NCBI GenBank assembly: GCA_937893945.1
Contig: CALCTA010000067.1
Coordinates: 1-8,301, forward strand
DNA length: 8,301 bases
Source: an uncultured Clostridia bacterium
GTDB taxonomy: Bacteria; Bacillota; Clostridia; Oscillospirales; CAG-272
Direction of reading: 5' to 3'
Shown: piece after piece, positions 1-7,100 of the stretch
Numbering within the stretch: the first letter of the stretch is position 1
Layout of the letters: the number at the start of each line of letters is the position of its first letter
Position numbers and translations under genes: made by a program
The notes under the pieces: model-generated
The model's database searches: none
What the model was told of the DNA's origin: nothing
Seen by the model: only the letters and a program-made list of their open reading frames with translations

Positions 1-1224
1 TGCGTGGTAGTCGATTGCGTATTGAGGAGCGTTATTCACATCAAAGCTAAAGCCCTCGTCAACAACCTTGAGTACTTTAAAACGCCAGTTGCATCCGGTT
101 GCAGTGCTCTTTGCATTGATTGCAGAGAGATAAACGGTGCAGATTTTGCCGTCGAACTCGTCAAGCCAAGCAAAGTCGCCGCCGTTGCACTGAGAGTAGG
201 TGTAAGAGCCTGTCTCTCCGTCAAGGTCAAAGAAGTAGTAGTTAACGAATCCGCTTCCGGGAACCTTCTTAACGAGAGCATTTACCTTAAAGATAGAGGA
301 TGTGATATTCTCTGTAACGGGAGTGTCGATGATCTCCTTTACGGTGCTTTCCTGTACCCAGGCGAGATCAACGAGGTTGCCGTCTCTGTTGTCGATATCA
401 AGTACGGTTACGTCCTCAAGCTGACAGCAGCCCTTGTAGCCGAACTTCTGCGCGTTGGATTTCTCGGAGTCGAGTATCCAATAGGCCTTGGAACCAAGTA
501 CGGTAACCTTGTTGCCGATGGTAACTCTCTGTGCGAGGTCGCCGTCGTAAACGTAGATAGACTGTGTATCGTCAACGAGATATACACCCATAGGGATCAT
601 GCCGTTTGCGTAGGTGATGCGCGCAACGACGCCGTCAAGCTTTATCTTTGTGCCGACAGCCGCTTCACGCGCGTCAGCAATGCTCATATCTGTGTACTGA
701 GACTCGTCGATCTCTATCTCAACGTGCTTAAAAGAGATAAGTCTCGCGTTCTTTACTTCCTTAGTGCCGTTGTAGTTCTGGAGAGTGCAGTGGAGAAGCA
801 CCTCGTCGCCCTTGTAGGGCTTGTCCTCCATTGCGGAGTAGTTGATCTCTCCGTCAGCGCTATAAGTGCCGTAAACAGGGATAGTACCTGTCTCGTCGCC
901 TATGGTCATCTGTCCGTACTGTGCGTTGTCGATAGAAATGATAGTAGCGCGGATATAGTATCTTTCAGTAGTAAGATTTCCGGGCTCTCCGCAGAGCTCA
1001 AGCGCCTCTGCGATGGTGATAGTATCGTATTCGTCCTCGTTGCCCTCGTCCTTGCCATCGTCATCGGTGGGCTTTTCTGTGGGCTTTTCTGTGGGCTTGT
1101 CTGTTGGAGCGTCGGTGGGGGAATTCTTGTCGTCTGTTCCTTCGGTGTCATCTGCGATGTCGCACGAAGCAAAAATGCTAAGTACAAGCGCGAGGGTGAG
1201 AAGAAGAAGTAAGAGCTTTTTCAT
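1..1224 (-). CDS. Secreted lipoprotein with repeated OB-fold-like domains, C-terminus missing
   Basis: 408 codons are visible and the frame runs off the left edge, so the C-terminus is missing. The N-terminus is a lipoprotein signal: MKK, a leucine-rich core, then SIFASC with the likely lipidated Cys at residue 21 (Phe at -3 is a little unusual). Residues 22-66 are an acidic, Pro/Thr-rich linker with three KPT[ED] repeats. Three beta-rich blocks follow, at about 68-165 (TIAEAL..., TIGDETGTIPVYG), 180-278 (SIADAREAAVGTKIKLDGVV..., VYLVDDTQSIYVY) and 287-390 (a third, more divergent copy). The pattern of a short helix, 'G..V.V.G.V', then 'lvDdtgsi.vy' resembles OB-fold modules found in secreted Firmicute nucleases and cell-surface lipoproteins. 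I infer an extracytoplasmic membrane-anchored protein, possibly with a catalytic domain beyond the window; none is visible here. ATG at 1224 is preferred over the in-frame ATG at 1230 because AAAGGA lies 9 bases upstream of the former but only 3 from the latter. It lies 44 bp downstream of the ROK gene with no terminator between. Confidence in the gene is high, in the function low. Confidence 0.85.
   Translation of the reverse strand, partial: MKKLLLLLLTLALVLSIFASCDIADDTEGTDDKNSPTDAPTDKPTEKPTEKPTDDDGKDEGNEDEYDTITIAEALELCGEPGNLTTERYYIRATIISIDNAQYGQMTIGDETGTIPVYGTYSADGEINYSAMEDKPYKGDEVLLHCTLQNYNGTKEVKNARLISFKHVEIEIDESQYTDMSIADAREAAVGTKIKLDGVVARITYANGMIPMGVYLVDDTQSIYVYDGDLAQRVTIGNKVTVLGSKAYWILDSEKSNAQKFGYKGCCQLEDVTVLDIDNRDGNLVDLAWVQESTVKEIIDTPVTENITSSIFKVNALVKKVPGSGFVNYYFFDLDGETGSYTYSQCNGGDFAWLDEFDGKICTVYLSAINAKSTATGCNWRFKVLKVVDEGFSFDVNNAPQYAIDYHA
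1068..1103 (-). repeat. Three 12-bp tandem repeats encoding KPTE linker
   Basis: Three adjacent 12-bp units (TGGGCTTTTCTG on the plus strand, the third with one mismatch) encode consecutive KPTE/DKPT tetrapeptides in the linker after the lipid-anchored Cys. In-frame repeats of this kind change linker length without breaking the frame, and the tract probably only acts as a spacer from the membrane. Confidence 0.8.
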
Positions 1225-1233
1225 GTTCATCCG

Positions 1234-1240
1234 TCCTTTT
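1234..1240 (-). promoter_or_regulatory. Ribosome binding site of the lipoprotein gene
   Basis: On the minus strand this reads AAAAGGA. It is 9 bases from the ATG ending at 1224 and only 3 from the ATG ending at 1230, which decides the start in favour of the shorter form. The 1231-1268 gap is otherwise AT-rich, with no hairpin or promoter I can recognise. Confidence 0.6.
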
Positions 1241-1268
1241 TTATTTATTTTATTTTTTAAAAATAACC

Positions 1269-2645
1269 TTATCTGATCTCGGGAAGGCTTGCCGCAGCGA
1301 CAGACTGTCCTACGCGGCGAGAGCTTTCGTCGGGGATGTGGAGCTGAATTTTGGAATCAAGCTCGGGGAATTCCTTGCTAAGCACCTCTTTTGCTCGCTC
1401 AAGAATAAGAACACCGCCCTCGCCCGAGGTAACGCGCCCCATAATAAGAACGTGCTTGATGTCGTAGAACTCGGCATAATAGGCTATCGCATAGCCGAAG
1501 TACGCGCCGATGGTATCGTAAATATCTGCGGCACGGCTGTCGCCGTCCTTCATAAGCGACTGAACGACCTTAAGCTTTTCGGCAAGAGTCAGGCTATCGT
1601 CAAGCTCAATTCCTGCAAAGGGCGCAAGCTTGACAACGGCATCCTGCGAGAAATATTTAACTCCGCAGCCGTAGTCGCCCGACCATTCGTCAACCATTGC
1701 GCTTTTGCAATAGTCAACAGGCACGAATGCAAGCTCGTTGAGCCAACCCGTGATATTTCCCTCGGGATCAACGTAGCCGCCTGCCTCGGACGTGCCCATA
1801 GCAACGCCGAGAACAGAATCGTCATCAAGGTCCATAGCGCCCGCAAGAGCTGTAACGTCTCCGTCGTTTGCGACCTCTATCGGAATATTCTCACCTATCT
1901 CACGTGCAACGTCAATGTACATATTCTTGACCTTGCGCTCGAAATCCTCGTCGCTGACCTTGAGAAAGAGAGAAGCGACCATAATTCTGTTGTCAATATA
2001 TACTCCCGCGCTTGAGACACCGATGGCGTCAACGCGCGGCATATGTGAAGCGGCTGTTTTCATAGCCTCAAGAATTCCGTTGTAGTGGTAATCGGGGTCT
2101 GTGTTGGTTTTAGGGAACCATACGACTTCCTCCGAGTAAACGCTCTTGCCGTCTATGACCGCGCTCACCTTTCTGTCGCTTCCACCTGCGTCAAAGCCTA
2201 TGCGACATCCCTCGAGATGCCTACCGACAGGAGACGCCGCGGATACGTCGGTGGGAGCGTTTTCGTAGCTTACCGTCTCTACAGAGAAGGGCTTTTCGTA
2301 AACTCTTTCCATAAAGCGAACGTCAAAATCGCGAAGACCGCCGTAGGTGTATGCTTCTTTTATTCTCTTGCCGACAGTCTCGCTGCCTGCGATGATGATC
2401 TTATATCCGCCTGCTACCCAAAGGACAGATTTTACGATGCGCTCGATAAATCTGAAGTTTTCCTCGTCCTTGCCGATGCCGTCGCGGAAGATACGTGTTT
2501 TGTAGGTGGTGGTATATCCACGGTTGCGCTCGATGGCGATGATGATATCCTGACCGTCATCTCTCGTTGCTTCTCTCATATCGCGGCATACCACCGAGAG
2601 AGGCTCAAAGGAAGGATCAAGCTTGGCTTTTACTTTAAGATTCAT
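1269..2645 (-). CDS. ROK-family (ASKHA fold) sugar kinase-like protein with N-terminal extension
   Basis: 458 residues. The ROK/actin-like ATPase core begins near residue 147: phosphate-1 loop GFDAGGSDRKV (150-160), a candidate catalytic Asp in VANDGD (N260, D261), phosphate-2 loop GVAMGTSEAGGYV (280-292), and an adenosine-region motif HVLIMGRVTSGEGG (398-411), ending in GQSVAAAS. ROK sugar kinases are normally about 300 residues, so the first ~146 residues are an extra domain. It contains no helix-turn-helix that I can see, which argues against the NagC/XylR-type repressor layout. The classical CxCGxxGC zinc motif is not intact: the matching place reads SGDYGCGVKYFSQ (322-334). The start overlaps the nagA stop by 11 bp and has GAGGT 5 bases upstream, indicating translational coupling. 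Known family members phosphorylate glucose, GlcNAc or ManNAc. Next to nagA, a GlcNAc or related amino-sugar kinase is a reasonable inference but the substrate is not proven. A non-catalytic sugar sensor is the alternative. Confidence 0.85.
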   Translation of the reverse strand: MNLKVKAKLDPSFEPLSVVCRDMREATRDDGQDIIIAIERNRGYTTTYKTRIFRDGIGKDEENFRFIERIVKSVLWVAGGYKIIIAGSETVGKRIKEAYTYGGLRDFDVRFMERVYEKPFSVETVSYENAPTDVSAASPVGRHLEGCRIGFDAGGSDRKVSAVIDGKSVYSEEVVWFPKTNTDPDYHYNGILEAMKTAASHMPRVDAIGVSSAGVYIDNRIMVASLFLKVSDEDFERKVKNMYIDVAREIGENIPIEVANDGDVTALAGAMDLDDDSVLGVAMGTSEAGGYVDPEGNITGWLNELAFVPVDYCKSAMVDEWSGDYGCGVKYFSQDAVVKLAPFAGIELDDSLTLAEKLKVVQSLMKDGDSRAADIYDTIGAYFGYAIAYYAEFYDIKHVLIMGRVTSGEGGVLILERAKEVLSKEFPELDSKIQLHIPDESSRRVGQSVAAASLPEIR

Positions 2646-3777
2646 ATTTTACCTCACCTGCAATAATAGTTTTCATAACCTTGAAATTGCTGTCAGTAAT
2701 AATAACGTCAGCATCCTTGCCGATCTCAATAGAGCCCTTTCTGTCGGCTATGCCGAGTACGGTGGCAGGATTGAGAGAGGCACAGTTGACACATTCGTTA
2801 AGCGGAATATTCGAGTTTGTGAACGCGTTCCACACGCCGTCGTTCAGATGAAGCACGCTTCCTGCCAAGGTTCCGTCCTCAAGTCTGCAAACGATGTCGC
2901 GGTAGATTATTTTAGCTCCGCCAAGCGTGTATTCTCCGTAGGGTAAGCCACCCGCAGGAAGACAGTCGGAAATAAAGCAGAGCTTTCTGCCCTTGAGCTT
3001 GAATACCATATCGTAAAGAGCGGGGCTTACGTGAAAGGTGTCAACGATAAGCTCGCAGCTGACGTCAGAATTAAGTGCCGCGCCAACTACACCCGGGGCG
3101 CGATGAGAAAGAGGTGTCATAGCGTTAAAGAGGTGTGTTGCGTGCTTTACGCCTGCTACGGTTGCCGCTATAGCGGTAGCGTAATCAGATGCGGTATGTC
3201 CCATAGATACGGTTACGTTCGTGTTTTTGCATATATCGCGGATAGCAGAGAAATCGTCAGTATCGGTCTCGGGAGCGAGGGTGATTATTTTAAGAACGTC
3301 GGCGTATTCCTTTACGAAGCTCGCATCGGGCTTGAGTATATATTTCGCATCCTGTGCACCCTTTTTGTGCTCGCTGATAAAGGGACCCTCGGCGTGAACG
3401 CCGAGTATCGCGCTTCCGTCCCAGCTCTTGCTCTCATTCATAAGCGAGCGGCAGACCTCAAGAGACTTGCGGATAATCCTCATATCAACAGTCATAGTGG
3501 TGGGGAGATAACCCGTAACACCGTTGGCAAGCAGCGCTTTTGAAATAGCGTGCATAGAGCTTTCCTCTCCGTCGCAAACGTCGCAACCGAGATATCCGTG
3601 GATATGAAGATCGATAAGACCGGGGGAAATGTATCCGCCTGCGGCATCTATGACTTCGATGTCCAGCGGAAGCTTATCCTGCGGAACTATATCCTCAATA
3701 ACGTCGGAAAAGAGCAAAGCATAGCCTTCAACTATACTGTCCTTTAAAATTATTTTTCCGTTTATAACAGCTTTCAT
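2635..3777 (-). CDS. nagA: N-acetylglucosamine-6-phosphate deacetylase
   Basis: 380 residues, the usual length of the family. NagA removes acetate from GlcNAc-6-phosphate to give glucosamine-6-phosphate in the cytoplasm, the committed step in using GlcNAc from chitin, mucin or peptidoglycan. The amidohydrolase signature is complete: LIDLHIHG with H58 and H60, GVHAEGPF with metal ligand E130, SMGHTASD with H194, ATHLFNAM with H215 (plus N218 and A219 that bind substrate in the family), DTFHVSP with H249, and catalytic D271 in FISDCLPAGG. A small N-terminal beta domain (1-50) and the returning C-terminal segment (PATVLGI...GSIEIGKDADVII, 337-360) complete the fold. ATG at 3777 has GGAGAG 5 bases upstream (3783-3788). 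It is the first gene of the minus-strand operon, with promoters at 3844-3885. No glucosamine-6-phosphate deaminase (nagB) is in the window. The assignment is firm. Confidence 0.96.
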   Translation of the reverse strand: MKAVINGKIILKDSIVEGYALLFSDVIEDIVPQDKLPLDIEVIDAAGGYISPGLIDLHIHGYLGCDVCDGEESSMHAISKALLANGVTGYLPTTMTVDMRIIRKSLEVCRSLMNESKSWDGSAILGVHAEGPFISEHKKGAQDAKYILKPDASFVKEYADVLKIITLAPETDTDDFSAIRDICKNTNVTVSMGHTASDYATAIAATVAGVKHATHLFNAMTPLSHRAPGVVGAALNSDVSCELIVDTFHVSPALYDMVFKLKGRKLCFISDCLPAGGLPYGEYTLGGAKIIYRDIVCRLEDGTLAGSVLHLNDGVWNAFTNSNIPLNECVNCASLNPATVLGIADRKGSIEIGKDADVIITDSNFKVMKTIIAGEVKYES

Positions 3778-3843
3778 TTTTTCTCTCCGTTAAAAAAACA
3801 TAGCCCTTTATTTTACAAAAACCGCGCAAAAAACAAATTTTGC

Positions 3844-3873
3844 ATTATACTGAATAATTATAGCACACTTCAA
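3844..3873 (-). promoter_or_regulatory. Second, overlapping sigma-A promoter P2 for nagA operon
   Basis: A second perfect TATAAT on the minus strand (3844-3849) lies 18 bases from TTGAAG (3868-3873). It is offset 13 bases downstream of P1 and shares its sequence, so the two could compete or allow alternative starts. The -35 is weaker than the -10. Confidence 0.5.
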
Positions 3874-3885
3874 AATTTAATTCAA
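3857..3885 (-). promoter_or_regulatory. Sigma-A promoter P1 for nagA operon (extended -10)
   Basis: On the minus strand: TTGAAT (3880-3885), a 17-base spacer, then TATAAT (3857-3862) preceded by TGC, which gives an extended -10 (TGnTATAAT). Transcription would begin near 3850, about 70 bases before the nagA ATG. This is the better of two overlapping candidates. Confidence 0.7.
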
Positions 3886-4051
3886 GTACAAAAGCAAATT
3901 TTTGTAACAAAATAAGACAAAAAACGCAAGCTTTAAGCTCGGAAAGAGCAGGGCAGAGCAAAACTTGTTTTTTTGTGAAGCGCGGACCTTACATAGCAAC
4001 GAAAAACGCATAAAATATTTCAAATTTCTGTATTTATTTTTGAAGTATATA

Positions 4052-4080
4052 TTGACTACGGAAGAAAAAAAGTGTATAAT
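4052..4080 (+). promoter_or_regulatory. Near-consensus sigma-A promoter of the large surface-protein gene
   Basis: TTGACT (4052-4057), a 17-base spacer, then TATAAT (4075-4080). This matches the housekeeping consensus at 11 of 12 positions with optimal spacing. Transcription would start near 4087 and give a leader of about 70 bases before the ATG at 4157. Confidence 0.8.
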
Positions 4081-4098
4081 AATACTATATGTAGTATT
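4081..4098 (+). repeat. Perfect 7-bp inverted repeat at the transcription start
   Basis: AATACTA (4081-4087), loop TATG, then TAGTATT (4092-4098), directly after the -10 box and spanning the expected +1. The position suits an operator, or a small 5' hairpin protecting the message. The stem is AT-rich and no family can be named. Confidence 0.4.
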
Positions 4099-4142
4099 TT
4101 TTAGAATAAAAGAACCTGATATATAGATTTTAAGCCGCTTTT

Positions 4143-4147
4143 GGAGG
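4143..4147 (+). promoter_or_regulatory. Ribosome binding site GGAGG deciding the start at 4157
   Basis: GGAGG is 9 bases before the ATG at 4157 but only 3 before the in-frame ATG at 4151. The later ATG is therefore chosen, and it also gives the more typical signal peptide start MKR. Confidence 0.75.
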
Positions 4148-4156
4148 TTAATGCTT

Positions 4157-7100
4157 ATGAAGAGAAGCACTTTAGTTTGTTTAAGAATATTTGCGCTGAT
4201 TCTTGCCGTGCTTACGGCTATGATAGCGCTTTCTATAACCGCATCTGCTCAGACGCCAGAGGATATAAAGGAAGAGAATAAGGAGCTTATGGAAGAAAGA
4301 ATGAAGTCCATAACTACCATATTCACAGCTAATAACGCCGAGAATGAGGCGGGAAGAAAAACCAACAATCACATTCTTAAGTATATGGCGGCTCTTAACG
4401 GATTTTCAGATCTTGAGCTTGAGCAACCCGCTACAGAGAATATTATCAACCTCTACTACACGCAGGGTATAGCTATCAACGAAGTTGCGTGGATATACTA
4501 CACATATGTGAATGATTTTGAAGGAGAAGTCAAGCAGAGAGTTGATGATACTTTCAAAAGTATCGACACGGCGATAGCAAACTACACCGATCACAACGAG
4601 CTTAGTGAAAGTATAAATTCTCAAGGCGGCCTTTGCGCTCAAATGCTTGTGAGTGTTTATTCCGAGAAGCTTGATGCTCTTCTTGAGGGAGACGAGGATC
4701 CGGCAAAGCCGATCGTTGATGAAGCTAAGGAAAAATTACTTTCTCTCAAAACCAATTCTTTTGAGGATCACAGTGATTACGAGAAATTATTGGTGAGAAC
4801 TAAGGCAGTTGCCGAGATCAATAGAGTGCTTGACGCTTTGTACGGCAAGGATGGATACAAAGACAAAGACTTTTATAAGCAAGCAGTTGCAGAAATAAAT
4901 GAAGATGGTACCGACGAGATAAGCGAGATGAACGCAGTAATTCTCGAGGTATTTGAAGCGGCGGCAGACGAGCTTTCTTACGAGAAAGGTAACTACGTAA
5001 AGGAATATTACGAAGATCTGAAGAAGCAATCTGCTGAAGCGGTAGATGGTGCGGCAAATACCGATATTGCTGACATTGATATATTGCTTGAGAATTATGA
5101 CGACGAGCTTCATCGCGCTACGGCAAAGGATGATATAGTTGAATACATAAACTCTAAGCCCTGCAAGGACGATGAATGGTTCGTCGATTTTGAAAAAGAA
5201 TACAATGCGGCAGGTAAAAATATCGACTCTGCTGTGGATAATGCGGCTGTTGACCATGAGGTCAATAAGGCAAAGCGCCGTGTGGATCTTTACGAGCAGT
5301 ACGTAGATACGGTTGACGCTGTCATAGCACATAGGGGCGAAGATGCTGATGTCAGTGATATCGAAATGCTCCACGAAAGGGGAGACATTTGGATCGCCTC
5401 AGCCGAAAACGCCGATGAGCTTGAAACATTTTTTGAGGCAGCAATGGCGGATCTTCAAATAGAGGAATTCAGGGCTATACATGCCGATATCCTCGGCAAA
5501 GATTCCGCAGATGTTACGCTTGAAGATAAGAAGCCGATAGAGGATGCTATAAATCACCTCAATGACCTCAATCCTAGGGCAAAGGGGACTGCGGAAATCA
5601 TTCTTGCCGCGCAAACGCTCACGAAACTTTACAAAGAGGTAGCAAAGCAAGAGATAGATGAGATACTCGGCAATGGCGACGTCAGAGATTTCTATGTAAA
5701 AGAGTTTAAGGAAGAAATAGACGTTCTCAACGACAAAGGTATTGATACTATTATTGCAGATGTCGGAAATATTCTGGACAAGGTGGCGCTTGCCGACAAG
5801 GTGATCGACAGATATGATGAGATAGTAGCTACGGATGCCTATGAGGGATTTTCTGATGAAAATAAGAAAGAGATCAGGGCTATCGCCGACTTTGCTTGTG
5901 ATGACATTCTGAAAGGAAACGAGGAATGTGAAAAGATCGCAAGTGATGCCATTACCACTCTTAACCGCAAGGAAGCGATCGCGCGTATAAATGTAAAGCT
6001 TGCCGAAAAGACTGTGGACGCTATCCCTGACGTAAAGTTCGAGATAGACACGATACTTGAAAAGGCACTTGAGGATATAGCGGCAACTGTTGATCCCGCT
6101 GAGATAGCGAAGATCGCAGATAAGGCTATATTCGATATTGAAAAGGAGTACTCGGTTCAGGAATTTATTGATTCTGCCGCTGAGCAAAAGGACAAGGTGA
6201 ACACCGATGCAGCCTTTACCGACGAGCAGAAGCAGGCGCTGTGCGAAAAGCTGGACAAGCTTGTTAATGATAGTGCCGAGGATATAAGAAAAAAGACTGA
6301 CGAGAAAGGCAAGGGCCTTGTCGTATCGGATTTTGAAGAGGAGCTTGCAAAGCTGAAGGAAGAGATCAATGAGAAATCTGCCTTAATGCAGGAAATCATT
6401 GATAATCGCGACAGCGTTTTGAACTTTATTGAGGGGCTTGAAGACCTTACCGACGGTCAGAGAGACGCTTATAACTCAAACGTAGAGAATGTATATGTCA
6501 AAGCAGCCGAAGCGGTTTTGAACACTCCCGTCAACGACCTTGACGAAGTGCAGCGCGACGTGCTTGAAAAGCTTGATTTTATCAAGACAGTGGCGGAGGC
6601 AACAGATGCGCTCAACGGCGCGGCAAACGATGCTGTTGATAGCGTTGGAGCACTCGGATACCTTACCGACGAGGAAAAGCAGGCGGCTATCGAAAAGATA
6701 GAATCTGCTCGCAATGAGGCGCAGGCAAAGATAGACGCTTCCGAAGCTCCCGAAGACGCAAAAACAGAGAGCGATAACGGAATAGTGGCTATAGATGCGC
6801 TTCTCTCGGATGCCAAGACTGCAGACGATGCCGCAAAGGAGCAGCAGATAGAGGAAGCAAAGAAGGCTCTTGAGAAAAAGCACGCTGAGGTGCTTGAAGC
6901 TATAAAGAACGCCACGTACCTTGACGATGAGGCTAAGGCGGCGTTGAAGGAAGAAGCCGATTCCACTCTCGCAGAGCTTATCAAATCACTCGATAGCGTT
7001 AAGAGTACCGCAGATATAGAAAAGGTCGTAAGAGACGGAGAAAAGGCACTTGACGGCAAGAAATCAAAGGTAGAGTTTAGCGACAACGATGCTAAAATAG

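Larger units (their letters stand above)
3778..4156. other. AT-rich divergent intergenic region
   Basis: These 379 bp separate the nagA operon (leftward) from the large surface-protein gene (rightward). The region holds two overlapping minus-strand promoters, one plus-strand promoter, a small inverted repeat and both ribosome binding sites. The ~165 bp between the divergent promoters (about 3886-4051) shows no convincing gene, RNA or operator. I could not find a palindromic GntR/NagR-type site or a catabolite-repression cre site by eye. Confidence 0.7.

Noticed and set aside
4..1212. Long open frame on the plus strand (about 400 codons) opposite the lipoprotein gene
   Set aside because: It is codon-aligned with the minus-strand gene, so it stays open simply because that gene avoids TTA, CTA and TCA codons. 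The minus-strand reading has a lipoprotein signal, a ribosome binding site and domain-like structure; this one has none.
2635..2645. Possible frameshift or gene fusion between nagA and the ROK gene
   Set aside because: Both proteins have complete ends, and the 11-bp overlap with its own ribosome binding site is an ordinary translational-coupling arrangement.
3937..3949. GCTC-GGAAA-GAGC hairpin as a terminator or RNA element
   Set aside because: The stem is only 4 bp, does not extend, and no U-run follows directly. It also lies between divergent promoters, where a terminator is not expected.
3877..4170. 97-codon open frame on the minus strand in the intergenic region
   Set aside because: It overlaps promoters of both divergent units, has no ribosome binding site and gives an AT-driven Phe/Lys/Leu-rich translation.
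5399..6187. 262-codon open frame on the minus strand
   Set aside because: Same codon-aligned antisense effect inside the helical-repeat gene; a Cys-, Tyr- and Leu-rich translation without any family resemblance.
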